26,537 nucleotides of DNA, taken from positions 1-26,537 of the forward strand of contig JADQAV010000082.1 of assembly GCA_019775845.1 (NCBI GenBank), given 5' to 3'. The position numbers were made by a program, and so were the translations under genes. This stretch comes from Myrmaecium sp. VS I D KN 1. Taxonomy: Eukaryota > Ascomycota > Dothideomycetes > Valsariales > Valsariaceae. Within the stretch, counting starts at the first letter, position 1; each line of letters opens with the position of its first letter. Under the pieces are notes generated by a model. That model was given only the letters and a program-made list of their open reading frames with translations. It searched no databases and was not told where the DNA came from. Below are positions 1 through 9,582 of the stretch, piece after piece.

Positions 1-516
1 GGTGTGCTTTTTTTTTTTTTTTTTTTTTTTGCTTCTTACACTGGTTGCACTGAACGGGGGGACTGCGGTTTTTGCTTCTGTTTCCTCTGTGGTAGGAAGA
101 TGTTTAAGGCTCTTGAGGGCTTCTTTTATCTCTTCTGCTGGGTATGTAGATTTCCTATGGAGGAGTGCCTCTGAGCTTTCGAAGTCGGCCTGGCTCATTT
201 TTGCCCTTGTGGACGCCTTTTTTGCTCTTTTCACGCATCTCCCCTTCAACGCAGGACGTGAGAAACCCATATCTGATGTATGAAACACCTTGGAGTATTC
301 TTTCACTACAATTTCCCAATCAATCCATTCTCTTCCCATTCAAGCGAGCAGAGAGAACAAAAGATCTCAGTTAACCATCGTCTCTCTCCTCCCCTGTGGA
401 GACATCCAACAACCCCCCCATAGCTCCTAAGAAGTAACCACACCTCTCCATCCCCCTTGCAGCTCCTCATAAACCTCACAAACCCCATCGTCTTCCATCA
501 GCAAGCACATTACACA
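1..516. other. gene-free left edge with poly-T run
   Basis: The window opens with a run of 23 T at 8-30. The rest, up to the tRNA-Gly gene, is T/C-rich and holds no reading frame that resembles a known protein. The short open frames begin with GTG or have low-complexity content. It is probably the 3' flank of a gene outside the window plus the 5' flank of the tRNA. Confidence 0.5.
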
Positions 517-654
517 GCATTGGTGGTTTAGTGGTAAAATCTGCCGTTGCCATCCGTCTCACAACAACAAGATCTCGCCCTCTCTTCCGAGGAGTGAGTC
601 CGTTTGAGTAGCAACAGCTTCGGCAGGCCCCGGGTTCGATTCCCGGCCGATGCA
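517..654 (+). tRNA. tRNA-Gly (anticodon GCC) with a 67-nt intron
   Basis: A full cloverleaf can be drawn. The acceptor stem is GCATTGG (517-523) with CCGATGC (647-653) and discriminator A654. The D-arm contains GTTTAGTGGTA. The anticodon stem TGCCG/CGGCA encloses loop TTGCCA + T. The T-arm is CCGGG-TTCGATT-CCCGG. The anticodon GCC (549-551) reads GGC glycine codons. The mature sequence closes only if 553-619 is removed as an intron starting one base 3' of the anticodon, the canonical eukaryotic position. A T-run at 660-664 follows as a Pol III terminator. Structure and identity are read directly; the exact intron ends could shift by a base. Confidence 0.93.
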
Positions 655-1095
655 TTTCGTTTTTGCCCTTCGTAGCTACTCGCTGTAGAGTGGTACTGCG
701 GCGTGGTGAATTTTTTTCTCTCTTTTGGCGGTGGTGTTGATGTGGGGCCGCAGGGACGGACACGGGCTAGGGGGCCGGTACCGGCGGACCGGTGGTAGGA
801 TGGGAGACTGCGAAGTCCGGCCGCGCATCAGTATAGCAGCCTGGAGAGAAGCGCCGTAGGTGATGCCGAGGGCTAAGGTCGTTTAGGAGAAGAAGGAAGG
901 GTTATTTTTAGGGCGCTGTTAGGTTGCGTTGTCTGCGCGTGCGTCAAGAGACATGTGCTTCTACTGTGGAAGTGACAGAGAGAGACAGCAAACGAGACAC
1001 GCCCAAACAAACCGTTTCTTTCAATCCTAAACACGGTCTAACCGTCTGGCTGCACTATATATGATGCAGCTGACTGTCTCTGTCAATAATTACAA
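655..1095. other. spacer between the two tRNA genes
   Basis: There is no protein frame here with family resemblance. The stretch 791-811 holds a GGATGGGAGAC motif like the 3' part of the 5S rRNA internal promoter, but the rest of a 5S gene is not recognisable. A short TATATATG lies at 1056-1063, about 35 bp upstream of the tRNA-Ala gene, where an upstream Pol III TATA element could sit. Confidence 0.45.
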
Positions 1096-1196
1096 GGGCG
1101 TGTGGTCTAGGGGTATGATATTCGCTTCGCATATCGGTTGCTTTCGAGCACCGGCGAGCTTGCGAAGGGTCCCCGGTTCAATTCCGGGCACGTCCA
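1096..1196 (+). tRNA. tRNA-Ala (anticodon CGC) with a 29-nt intron
   Basis: The acceptor stem GGGCGTG (1096-1102) pairs with CACGTCC (1189-1195), with discriminator A1196. This includes a G3:U70 wobble pair, the classical identity element of alanine tRNAs. The anticodon stem TTCGC/GCGAA (1121-1125, 1162-1166) encloses loop TTCGCA + T, giving anticodon CGC (1128-1130) for GCG codons. The T-arm is CCCGG-TTCAATT-CCGGG. The interruption at 1132-1160 is an intron in the canonical position after base 37. A T-run at 1199-1205 (one G within it) follows as Pol III terminator. The D-arm resembles fungal tRNA-Pro, but the anticodon and G3:U70 pair settle the identity. Confidence 0.92.
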
Positions 1197-1651
1197 TTGT
1201 TTTTTATTTTTCTTATTTCCCCTGGGGTTCTTGTTGGTGACAAGTATTCTCGGGTTATTCTATCTTTTTCACTATCTTTTCTTTATAGCTTCATATTCAC
1301 CGCTTTGCTTGACTTTTCTTTTGGAAATACATTGTTGTAGAGTAGATTGATTTTACAAGAAGTGAGTATACATCTCTTTCCTGTTTCCGCCGTAGTGCAG
1401 AAGATGATTATGTCCTCCCATTCTCATACAGCTTGACACGAATCAGCGTTCGTAGTATCACCAGCGCCCTTCTGTTCTCCCTCTGCTACGTCCTTCCAGC
1501 CACCTGGCGAGAAACCTCTCAGTCCGCTCTATGGGTATCGACACCGTCAACTGGACGCAAATCGTGCTCCTCTCGCTCTCCCATCCCCACAGGTTACGAG
1601 CCTCTTGCTATCTTCCTCGCCAACAACTAGCACCCTCTCTCCGTCTACCCA
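1197..1651. other. gene-free stretch, likely 3' UTR of the minus-strand gene
   Basis: The first half is T-rich and the second half C/T-rich. Small open frames here have no recognisable content. The part nearest 1651 is expected to hold the 3' UTR of the surface glycoprotein gene. Confidence 0.4.
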
Positions 1652-2689
1652 TCAACAAGGTAACTCTACCAACCCTCCCCTCCGATCTTCCATCTCCCAC
1701 GCCACCGGCGCCTTTGCCGCCCCTACTCCCCCACCCTGTCCCGTCGTCGTCTGCTCCATCTCCACAATCGCCGCGCCGTGCCCATCGAGCTCATGCGGCG
1801 CAACAACAACTCCATCGCGATACGGCGGCGGCTCCGAAACCGCGCCTTGTCCCTTATCTCCCATTCCCCCGGCGCCTGCTGCACCTGCACCGCCGCCGTT
1901 GCTGTAGCCTTCCAGCCCCGCAGCGCTGGCTTGCTGCCGTTGTCGTTGGTGTCGTCGACGGAGCCATAGAGCTGCGGCGCCGAGGCCGCAGAGCGCGAGA
2001 GCGCCTAGGCTGACTCCGATGCCGATGCCGGCTTTGGCGCCGGTGGAGAGGCCGGTGGAGCCTGCTGAGGCGGAGCTAGCGGAGGCGGAAGAGGAGGCGG
2101 AGGAGGAGGCGGAGGAAGAGGAGGAGGTACTGGTGGAGGTGCTGGATTCCGCGGCGGCAGTCTCCGTCGACACCGCATCCGCCTCCTCGACCTCCCGCAG
2201 AATCCATCGATGCGTCTCCCCATCACCCTTCACCATATGCACCGCCTGCGCCGTCGTCATGGCAAGACTCTTCGCCGTCCCATCCCCACAGCAATGGCGC
2301 CACAACGTCCACTCCCCCGTCCCCTCATCCTCATCCGCCTCCCAATACTGGCCCGGATCGGAGAGGTTGGCGGGCGCGACGAAGGCCTGCTCGCTCGTGC
2401 GGATGTCGAGGTTGTAGCCGGGAAACGCGACGGAGGTGATGGTGTAGTTGTTGTAGGACGCGTTGCTGGCCGGGTAGGGCGTGAAGCGCCATTGGGCGCC
2501 GGGCGTGCTGTTGCTGGCGCTGGCGGTGTTGGCGAGCTCGACCGCGGCGCCGGAGGAGAGGTGGAAGATGGTGAGGAGGAGACTGCTGGATTTGCTGGAG
2601 GGCGCGAGGGTGTAGACGCTGGTGTTGGTGAGGGTGAGGGCGCTGGTGAGGGGGAGGAGGGGGAGGAGGAGGGAGAGAGGGGTGAGCAT
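1652..2689 (-). CDS. single-pass cell-surface glycoprotein, wall-sensor-like architecture
   Basis: The predicted protein has 345 residues and no intron. A Leu-rich signal peptide covers about residues 1-17 and ends in TSA. The lumenal part (about 18-170) carries NxS/T sites at N22, N60, N76, N81 and N108. It contains GAQW (64-67), GQYW (113-116) and a CC pair (133-134), which loosely recall the QxW repeats of ricin-type lectin domains. A Ser/Ala-rich stalk (about 173-210) leads to one membrane helix (218-243) and a basic RRRHQRQRQ stop-transfer. The cytoplasmic tail is Gly-rich, with PPPY (287-290) and a C-terminal WEMED...VELP typical of fungal surface proteins. The layout is that of WSC/Mid2-type sensors, but there is no WSC cysteine pattern, so ligand and function are unknown. 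The ATG at 2689 directly precedes the signal peptide, which supports this start. Confidence 0.78.
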   Translation of the reverse strand: MLTPLSLLLPLLPLTSALTLTNTSVYTLAPSSKSSSLLLTIFHLSSGAAVELANTASASNSTPGAQWRFTPYPASNASYNNYTITSVAFPGYNLDIRTSEQAFVAPANLSDPGQYWEADEDEGTGEWTLWRHCCGDGTAKSLAMTTAQAVHMVKGDGETHRWILREVEEADAVSTETAAAESSTSTSTSSSSSASSSASSSASASSASAGSTGLSTGAKAGIGIGVSLGALALCGLGAAALWLRRRHQRQRQQASAAGLEGYSNGGGAGAAGAGGMGDKGQGAVSEPPPYRDGVVVAPHELDGHGAAIVEMEQTTTGQGGGVGAAKAPVAWEMEDRRGGLVELPC

Positions 2690-3706
2690 GGTGGCGGGCG
2701 GTTCTTTGCTTCTGGAGCTCTTTGGTGGTTTTTGTTTCCCTTTCTCTGGTTCTCTTTTTCTTCGGTTTGTTTCCGCAACTCCCGTCCTGATTCAGCTTGC
2801 TTCCCTTCGTCCTTCCTGTTCTCGATACCAGTTACAACGAAACAACAGCGACACACACACCCAGGTACAAAAAACCGTCACGGGAGGCGAGACGGAGGGA
2901 CGAGGAGGGGGGAGGCAGACACCCGCCCACCGACCCGGGCATCGAAATCCTTTATACCATCCATCCACAACAACCCAACCAAGCCACGCCATGCCGTGTC
3001 GTGCGACGATCCACCGGCTGAGGCACGGGCAGAGTTCGATTTGGGGGCCAAAAATCGAAAAAGATGCAGGAAGAAGACCACGAAGGAAGATGGGGGGGAG
3101 GATGCGGTCTAACCCCCGAACCGGCAACGACATCCCCCGCCGCGGACCGCGGGGTGTGACTTGCGCTCAGCGCTGTCTCCACTGGCCAACAATCCAATGA
3201 TCCTTCGTGTCCGCGCGCCGGGAAGAGGAGAGGTGAGAGTACGTAATACCTGCTCGGTCGTTCGGTCGGACTTTCTCATGTATTCCTTCGAATGATAAAG
3301 AGGAGTGGATGTGTTTGGCTTGCGTTTTCTTTTGTCGAGGACTCAGAGGGGTGATGGATTACATAAGATAAACAGACAGGGGCGCTCCGCCGCACCCTTC
3401 ACCGGGTGGCGCCGCGGTGGCTGAGGAGGGCCGCGGCTGTGCGTCAGGCTGAATGACGCCACTGCTAGCCTCCGTAGTGAACTCACATCACTTCGTGCTG
3501 ACAGGTGTATTTAGGGCTATTTTGACGCTGTTGCATGCAACATGCCTTGATAGTATCACCTAGATCACTATTCTCAGATAACGGGCGATAGTATAAGAGG
3601 GAGTCTTCCGCCTGCGGATATCACCATGTCTTGATGTCAACTCACAACCCCCCTTCCCTCTCTCCTCCCCTTCACTCACACCCTTCCTCCCTCCCCTCCC
3701 CATCAC
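2690..3706. other. intergenic region between two tandem minus-strand genes
   Basis: It holds the 5' flank of the surface glycoprotein gene and the 3' flank of the amidohydrolase gene. Overlapping frames on both strands are long only because the DNA is GC-rich. None resembles a protein family. Near 2690-2900 there are pyrimidine tracts, as expected of a fungal promoter/leader. Confidence 0.45.
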
Positions 3707-5434
3707 TCACACCCCCCAATCCCACTCCACCCTCCCCATCCCACCTTCCGCCTCCCCATCCCACACCCTCTGCCCCCCTACCCACGTCCCCATCACCCCC
3801 GGCTTCCCCAACAACCCCTCCTCCGCCCCCCACTCCCACCCCACTGTCACAAAATCCGCCCGGAACCCTTTCTCCAACCGCCCCACCACCCCCTCCACCC
3901 CACAACTCCACGCCGCCCCCTCCGTCGTCGCCGCCAGCGCCTCCACCAACCCCAGCATCTCCCCCTCCCGCCCCGCCATCGGCGCCGTCACCCCGCCATC
4001 CCGCGCACTCCGCCCCGTCGTCGCCACATACAAATTCCCACCCACCTCCCACGGCGCCGTCGGCGCATCCGTGCCCAGCGCCAGCCGGGCGCCGGATCGC
4101 GCCAACGTCGCATAGGGAAACGCGGTGCTGCACCGCTGCGGCCCCAGGAGTCGCGGCCACGCGCCGAGGATCGCCGGGTCGCTGTGGACGGGCTGGATGC
4201 TGGCGATGCCGCCGAGCCGGGCGAGACGGGCCGCTTGCTCGGACGTGGCGAGCTCGAGGTGCTCGATACGGTGCCGGGGAGGAGGGGAGGAGGGGGAGGA
4301 GGGGGGCAGTGAGTCTAACGCCCCGAGCGCAACGTCGATAGCTGCGTCCCCGATGGCGTGCAACGCGACTTGCAACCCCGCGGCGTCGGCGGCCTGGACC
4401 ACGGGCGTGAGCGCCTCGAGCGGCCAGAGCAGGTTCGCCTCCCCCCCGCCCGCTTGGCCCGGGTCGTCGTGCGCGTATGGCTCCCGCACCGCCGCCGTGC
4501 AGGCATCCACCACCCCATCGCAGATCAACTTCACCCCCACGAGCCGCAGGTCCGGCGTACGCTCGAGGTTGTAGGCGCGATGCAGCTCCACGGCGCGCCG
4601 CACCTGCGCCAGGTTCTCCGCCTCCGTGGCCCGCGGGGTGACGAGCCAGTGCGCGGCGACGCGCAGGGGCAGCGGGCGTGCTGTCCGCTCGCGCAGGGCG
4701 ACGAGCGCCGCCCAGCTGCTTTCGTCCATCGCCATGTCGATCACGCCTGTGTAACCCGCGGAGAGGTAAGCTTCCATCGCAGCTCGCGCTGCGCCCACCT
4801 GCTCTTCCATCGTCGCCACGCGCGCCAGGTGCGGCCAGATGATGCGCACGGCTGCGGCTTCGGAGAGTAAGCCGGATGCTTTGCCTTCGGCGTCCCGGTG
4901 GATGCGTCCCCCTGGCGGGTCCGGCATGGCTTGCGCGCCGATCTCTGATAGTGCGGCGGAGGAACACCAGGTGGAGTGCAGGTCCTTAGAATCCACGTAG
5001 ATCGGGCGTCCAGCTGGATCCACGCCGTCCAACATCTCTGCCTCCGCTTTCCCGCCGGTCATCGCGTGCATCCACCCTTTCGCCATGATCCGTGGCGCGG
5101 CCGGGTGCGCGAGCGCGTACGCCCGCAGCGTGCACTGGATGTCGGCGAGCGTGCGGCATCCGCTGAGGTCGGCTTTGCGCAAAGACTGCCCGGTCATGAG
5201 CAGGTGCGTGTGGCTGTCGATGAAGCTGGGCAGCGTGAGGCGGTGGTGGAGGTCGTGGGTGTGGGCCCCGCCGCTCAGGGCGGATTGCGCGGTGGGGCTG
5301 GGGAGGGCGCCGATGTAGGTGATGGTCTCGCCGTGGTGGTCGACGATCATGCATTCGGCGAACTGGGGGGAGGAGGAGGTGGAGGAAGGCGGTTGGTAGA
5401 TGCGGCCGTTGTGGAAGATGGTGAGGTGGGACAT
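3707..5434 (-). CDS. YtcJ-type metal-dependent amidohydrolase
   Basis: The predicted protein has 575 residues and no intron. It belongs to the amidohydrolase superfamily (TIM barrel, amidohydrolase_3/YtcJ branch), which hydrolyses amide-type bonds; the substrate cannot be told. Visible metal and active-site motifs are DSHTH (H75, H77), the lysine of VKLICDG (K302, position of the usual carbamylated Lys), ALHAIGD (H359), RIEHLE (H392) and GTDAP (D456). The length fits the family. An ATG at 5824 in the same frame would add 130 residues, but that part is Pro/Ser/Thr/His-rich with no domain and looks like leader. The ATG at 5434 sits in a CACCCACC context right before the conserved first strand, so I chose it. 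There is no signal peptide, so it is likely cytosolic. Confidence 0.87.
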   Translation of the reverse strand: MSHLTIFHNGRIYQPPSSTSSSPQFAECMIVDHHGETITYIGALPSPTAQSALSGGAHTHDLHHRLTLPSFIDSHTHLLMTGQSLRKADLSGCRTLADIQCTLRAYALAHPAAPRIMAKGWMHAMTGGKAEAEMLDGVDPAGRPIYVDSKDLHSTWCSSAALSEIGAQAMPDPPGGRIHRDAEGKASGLLSEAAAVRIIWPHLARVATMEEQVGAARAAMEAYLSAGYTGVIDMAMDESSWAALVALRERTARPLPLRVAAHWLVTPRATEAENLAQVRRAVELHRAYNLERTPDLRLVGVKLICDGVVDACTAAVREPYAHDDPGQAGGGEANLLWPLEALTPVVQAADAAGLQVALHAIGDAAIDVALGALDSLPPSSPSSPPPRHRIEHLELATSEQAARLARLGGIASIQPVHSDPAILGAWPRLLGPQRCSTAFPYATLARSGARLALGTDAPTAPWEVGGNLYVATTGRSARDGGVTAPMAGREGEMLGLVEALAATTEGAAWSCGVEGVVGRLEKGFRADFVTVGWEWGAEEGLLGKPGVMGTWVGGQRVWDGEAEGGMGRVEWDWGV

Positions 5435-7452
5435 GGTGGGTGGTGAGGTGGTTGAGTGGTGGAGGGAGGGTGTTGTTTGGGTATGTATGTATTTGTGAAG
5501 AGGCGGAGGGGAAGACGGATCAGATAAAGAAGTACGTTGACGGGACGTTGACGGGACGGGTCGGGTCTGGACGAGAGCGATGTGAATGAAGAAAGCGGGG
5601 GAGGGGCCGGCGGGTTTGGAGAGCGGGGAGTCTGCAAAGGTGGGGGTTGCTCCTGCAGGATGGCCTGATACTCTCGATGGTGGGATCGCCTGGATTGTGA
5701 TCCTAGCCGGCGCAATCCTTACATATGTACGAGCCTCTCTACCTTCCATCGACCTGGATGAATATCCACCGCCCCATGCCGCTGGATGACGGGCTTTAGA
5801 TTCTGTATGATCGATTGAGAGCATCCCTTCTCCACCATGCCATATGCGCCAGCCCCCCCTGGGAACTCATGAAGCGAACGATTTATCCACTGGATCCGCC
5901 CATCCTTTAATGGCGAGTCAAAAAAAAAAAACGCTTTGCGATCTTCGCGTCACGGAATCTCTCCTCGAAGACGCCGTCTGACTGCTTTCCTAGACCGCTA
6001 CTGCTGGGCTGAAGGGGCGTGACTAATATCAGAGAAGCGCGAGCGATCCTTTTAAACTCGGAGGTTCCTCGAAAGGCGCTTTCATAACCAGGTAAATCTT
6101 CATCAACATGTGGGATTTGTTGGCGAGTAGCGCGGTTCTTACGGAGCGGACTTTCTGCAGGTGAGTGTGTTACTGCTTGGGTTGCTAGTCAAGTTCGTAT
6201 TCACGTCAATATGAGAAGGAGAGGAAGAAGTTGAAGAGGTGGGACCGGTGTGGCTGAACTCGGCTCAAATGGGGTCTTGCGGGCGGGAACAGGGGATAAG
6301 ACGGTTGATTGACACTGTGAATTTGCCCAAGAGTAGATCGAGTCTGCTTGTAAGTCCAAGTACTGCTTATGTGCTCCCTGACTTGCTATCTATATCGTTC
6401 TGCGGGTGGTTATATGATCCAAAAGATAGGACATCGAAAAAAGTCGCAGAAAAAGTCGTCTTCTCACCATTCATTTCCTTCACCAATTCATCTCGTCCTC
6501 TCCTCCTCCTCCGCCACATACAAGCGCGAACACAGCCTTACTGGTGGCGCATGCCGCGCCAGATGCGGAAACCCTCGAATAATCACATTGGTTAGTCTTC
6601 AGTTGCGCAGACGGGCCGTCAGATCTCTCGATCTCGCTTCGCCCGCCATCCACCAATCAACTCAGAGTGTGTCGCTGTCGTCCAGGCAAGGGTACATACG
6701 TGTAACGTGGCAGGTGGCTGCTTTGCAGGCGCAGCTGGCGCAGAGCAGCCCACGCAGAAGGCTGGATTCAGTTGACGTGCTGCGGAGAGGGAGGTCATGG
6801 TACTTATATGAGTGGACGTATGTACCTCCCTCCCCCAACGACGCATGTCGTGCTGCAGTATGGTCCGCCGACCACGTTACCGGGTCCAGGAAGAACAGAA
6901 AAACCGGATATCCGTTTATCGGACGTCTTGTTGTGAGGGATACCGTCCCGCGCTGCGGCGGCTTGAGAAGACGTGGTGGGCTTCGAGAGGACTATGAGGC
7001 GGTTTGACTGCGAAGGATGGATGATGGGCAGGACTGCTGGAGGCGAGGGAGATACACCACGCGATTCATACGCTTGGAACGTCTCTTTCCTTCATCCCTA
7101 AGGCTCCCCGGATGTACCGCATCGCTTTTCTAGCATTGCATCCCGCGTTTCGTCGCTGTACATATCTGTGAGTGAATCGAGCATCGGCAACTCCACGGAT
7201 GGGAGAGGCCACGAGGGACGCACTCGCTCTTTAGGAGCCCACGTCACGAAACGGCCCATAACAGCATTCTCTGCAGCTACATCTTCTCCATTGGCCCATT
7301 CTGGTCGTCCTGGACTGGTGCCATGGAAGACGTGCGGTTTTTCGAACAGAGATTGCGATGGCTGTATCACCTGCGATGGCGCTCATAAGGGAACGACCAG
7401 CGACGGAAGCCTCCGTCCTCCTTCTGCGGATACCTCCCTCAAGAGCATCACC
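5435..7452. other. 2-kb intergenic region, no supported gene
   Basis: It contains the 5' flanks of the minus-strand amidohydrolase and the plus-strand ankyrin pseudo-ATPase, so it should hold two divergent promoters. A run of 12 A lies near 5929-5940. A plus-strand open frame (6369-7007) reads as basic, unordered sequence without a family. A short ATG frame near 6109 runs into a GTGAGT donor-like site, but no convincing second exon follows. The frame of the downstream gene stays open back to 7168, but without an ATG before 7453. Confidence 0.45.
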
Positions 7453-9303
7453 ATGGCGGACGAAACGACCCTGGAACAGACCAACTGGACGCACAAGGAC
7501 TTCTGCGAGACCGACGCTTCCACCGCGTACAGCCTCACCTCACCCGGATATGCGTTTGTCCGGCTGCCCCGCGTCCGAGGCAGTCCCGGTGGGAAAGGAG
7601 TGATGGGACTGCGCCGGCTCTGCTGGGTCGTTCAGAAGTATGTCTCCTTCGAGGACATCCGCTTCCACGTGGAGGAGATCCTGCCCTCGACGACTCATCC
7701 ATCCCCCGAAGAACTCCAGATCTGGGCATCGGTTGCCATGTTCTTCGGTGTCGCGCGCAACTGCATTCAGACGGTCGACCTGCTCTTCTCCAAGGGCGTG
7801 GATCCGAACAAGTACACCTTCGATGGCGTCCCCCTCCTGGCCTTTGCCATTATGCATTCCCTAACTCACAAGACCAACACCACCGAGATCGTCCGGCGCA
7901 TCCTCCTCCACGGCGCCAACCCTTACAGAATCCCTCAGTACCTCTGGAAGGACTTCCTGCAACAGCCGGACCGCCTGACTAACCTACCTCTTCACCACAC
8001 CGCTCCCAAAGATCCGGGATGGGGCAGTGAAACGCCCATGCATCAGTGCACATACCGCATCGCCCTGGCGATGAGCCTTCATCTCTCTCAGCGACATCTG
8101 CTGAGCCAGGCATCCAAGGTCGTGACCACCAGCCAAACCATCGAGCTTCCCGGGAAGGCAGCGGACCTCATGGGGATCTTCAAGCTGCCGCTGTTCCTGG
8201 TGGGACAGGACTACGCGATCAAATGCGTAACAGAATGCATGCTCGAGTATGCCAAAACGCTTCAGTCCCGCAAGCTACCCATGTCGATCGTCTTCGCCGG
8301 GCCGGCGAGCCACGGCAAGCGCACGCTCACCTTCACGATGGCGCGACTGATGAAGCTGCCCCAGTTCACGGTCGACTGCACCAAGTCGGTGCACCCGTGG
8401 TACAAGCAGATGCTGAACCTGAACGAGTTCCTCGCCCACTGCGACGGCACCCCGGGCATCGTCTTGGTCGACCGGTTCGACCAGCTGGACGAGCACAAGC
8501 GCCGCACCATCCTGACCAAGCTCGAGCTCGGCACCTCCCACGACTTCCAGCGCAACACCCGCGTCGACATCTCCAAGACCATCTGGCTCTTCACCACCCA
8601 CGCCGTCGACGAGCTCATCGTCAAGTTCCACAAGCGCTTCCTCGTCGACGACGGCTCCCGCCGCTGGTCCGCCGAATCCGCCCCGGCTGCCGCCTCCCGC
8701 GGCCCCGACGTTCAGAATTCCTTCTGGCGCCAGTCCCAGCTCGTCGGCCTGCTGCGCGCCTCCCTCCTCGCCCTTCACACCGGCCCCCTCATCCTCCCCA
8801 CCGCAACCATCATCCCCTTCTTCCCCTTCTCCACCAGCGACACCGCTGTCCTCTTCCACAAATTCCTCCTCGAATGCTTCGACAGCATGCGCCTCCCATC
8901 ATCATCATCCCCCCTCCCCCCCACCAACGAGCCCGCCACCTCCCCACCGCCCTCCTCCTCCTCCTCCTCCTTCCTCGAACACAGCGCCATCTCCATCGCC
9001 AAAGACGGCACCTTCTGCAAAGTCCTGGCAAACCGCGTCTACAACGTGGCGGCGGGTGCGCAGTCCCTCCGCCACGGCGCCGAAGAGCTCCGCAACCCCA
9101 TCGCGGATTTCCTCTCAAAGGAGACTGAGGTGGATGATGGCTTTGAGGAGGACCTGAAGGGTCGCCACCACCGCTCCCCGATGGAGCCGAATACGGAGGT
9201 CGTGCATGAGTTCAGCGTGCATTTGGATTGCTCGTCCCAGGGCGCGTGGTTTTCGTCTGAGGGCGATACGTGGGTTTGTAAGGAGCCGCATCGGTGTGTT
9301 TAG
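7453..9303 (+). CDS. ankyrin + AAA+ (CLPB-like) pseudo-ATPase, intronless
   Basis: The predicted protein has 616 residues. An ankyrin-like region (about 95-165) precedes a single Clp/HSP100-type AAA+ module (about 245-550), as in animal CLPB/Skd3. It is collinear with the minus-strand paralog at 9583-11498. Nearly every catalytic element is changed. Walker A is GPASHGKR (K289 kept, R290 where Thr/Ser is needed). Walker B ends VDR (D340, R341 replaces the catalytic Glu). Sensor 1 Asn is H383. The Arg-finger position is P449. Sensor 2 GAR is GAQ (Q537). The pore-loop segment is about 11 residues shorter. A Pro/Ser-rich insert spans 480-507. The frame is open throughout, so a regulatory or scaffold role is more likely than ATPase activity. 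I chose ATG 7453 (ACCATGG context), the first ATG in frame. An upstream exon cannot be excluded. Confidence 0.83.
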   Translation: MADETTLEQTNWTHKDFCETDASTAYSLTSPGYAFVRLPRVRGSPGGKGVMGLRRLCWVVQKYVSFEDIRFHVEEILPSTTHPSPEELQIWASVAMFFGVARNCIQTVDLLFSKGVDPNKYTFDGVPLLAFAIMHSLTHKTNTTEIVRRILLHGANPYRIPQYLWKDFLQQPDRLTNLPLHHTAPKDPGWGSETPMHQCTYRIALAMSLHLSQRHLLSQASKVVTTSQTIELPGKAADLMGIFKLPLFLVGQDYAIKCVTECMLEYAKTLQSRKLPMSIVFAGPASHGKRTLTFTMARLMKLPQFTVDCTKSVHPWYKQMLNLNEFLAHCDGTPGIVLVDRFDQLDEHKRRTILTKLELGTSHDFQRNTRVDISKTIWLFTTHAVDELIVKFHKRFLVDDGSRRWSAESAPAAASRGPDVQNSFWRQSQLVGLLRASLLALHTGPLILPTATIIPFFPFSTSDTAVLFHKFLLECFDSMRLPSSSSPLPPTNEPATSPPPSSSSSSFLEHSAISIAKDGTFCKVLANRVYNVAAGAQSLRHGAEELRNPIADFLSKETEVDDGFEEDLKGRHHRSPMEPNTEVVHEFSVHLDCSSQGAWFSSEGDTWVCKEPHRCV

Positions 9304-9582
9304 GGGGTGGTTTGGGGGGTTCGTGGCTTTGCTTCTGTTCCAGTTTGCTCTTTTCCTTCTCTGCCCCTCTCTCTACAGGCATGTGGGGGGGTAGAGTTTC
9401 GTTATGGTGCAGCGTATTCCGTAAACTCCATGTTAGCATTCACATTTCCCTCCCACATCAGATTCGAGAAGACGCGTTAGGAAGCACACAAGTAGGCTTT
9501 TGAATCTCAATATCGACTCCCACGCTTTCATCTGCGGTGTGAAAGACCTCCACTCCCCCTCCGCAACTTCACCCTCCCCCCC
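9304..9582. other. convergent 3' flanks of the ankyrin-AAA+ pair
   Basis: This 279-bp spacer separates the stop codons of the two tail-to-tail paralogs. It must hold both 3' UTRs and polyadenylation regions, so the transcripts may overlap. No other feature is seen. Confidence 0.6.

Noticed and set aside
791-811. 5S rRNA-like motif GGATGGGAGAC
   Set aside because: Only about 11-14 bases fit. The A-box and the terminal stem of a 5S gene are not found, so this is probably chance.
2210-3112. 300-codon plus-strand frame
   Set aside because: It overlaps the surface glycoprotein on the opposite strand and then runs into its promoter. Gly/Arg/Glu-rich artefact.
3631-4341. Pro/Ser-rich plus-strand frame of 236 codons
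   Set aside because: It lies antisense to the C-terminal part of the amidohydrolase and reflects pyrimidine-rich DNA. No domain.
5435-5824. In-frame 130-residue extension of the amidohydrolase from an ATG at 5824
   Set aside because: It is low-complexity with no conserved motif, and a better-placed ATG at 5434 directly precedes the conserved core.
6369-7007. 212-codon plus-strand frame
   Set aside because: It is basic and unordered, with no domain, no clear start context and no splice support.
7168-7452. Upstream extension of the ankyrin pseudo-ATPase
   Set aside because: The open frame begins with GTG and has no ATG before 7453. The paralog shows no matching sequence.
8046-9128. 360-codon plus-strand frame
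   Set aside because: It overlaps the pseudo-ATPase in another frame, is Arg/Pro/His-rich and is a composition artefact.
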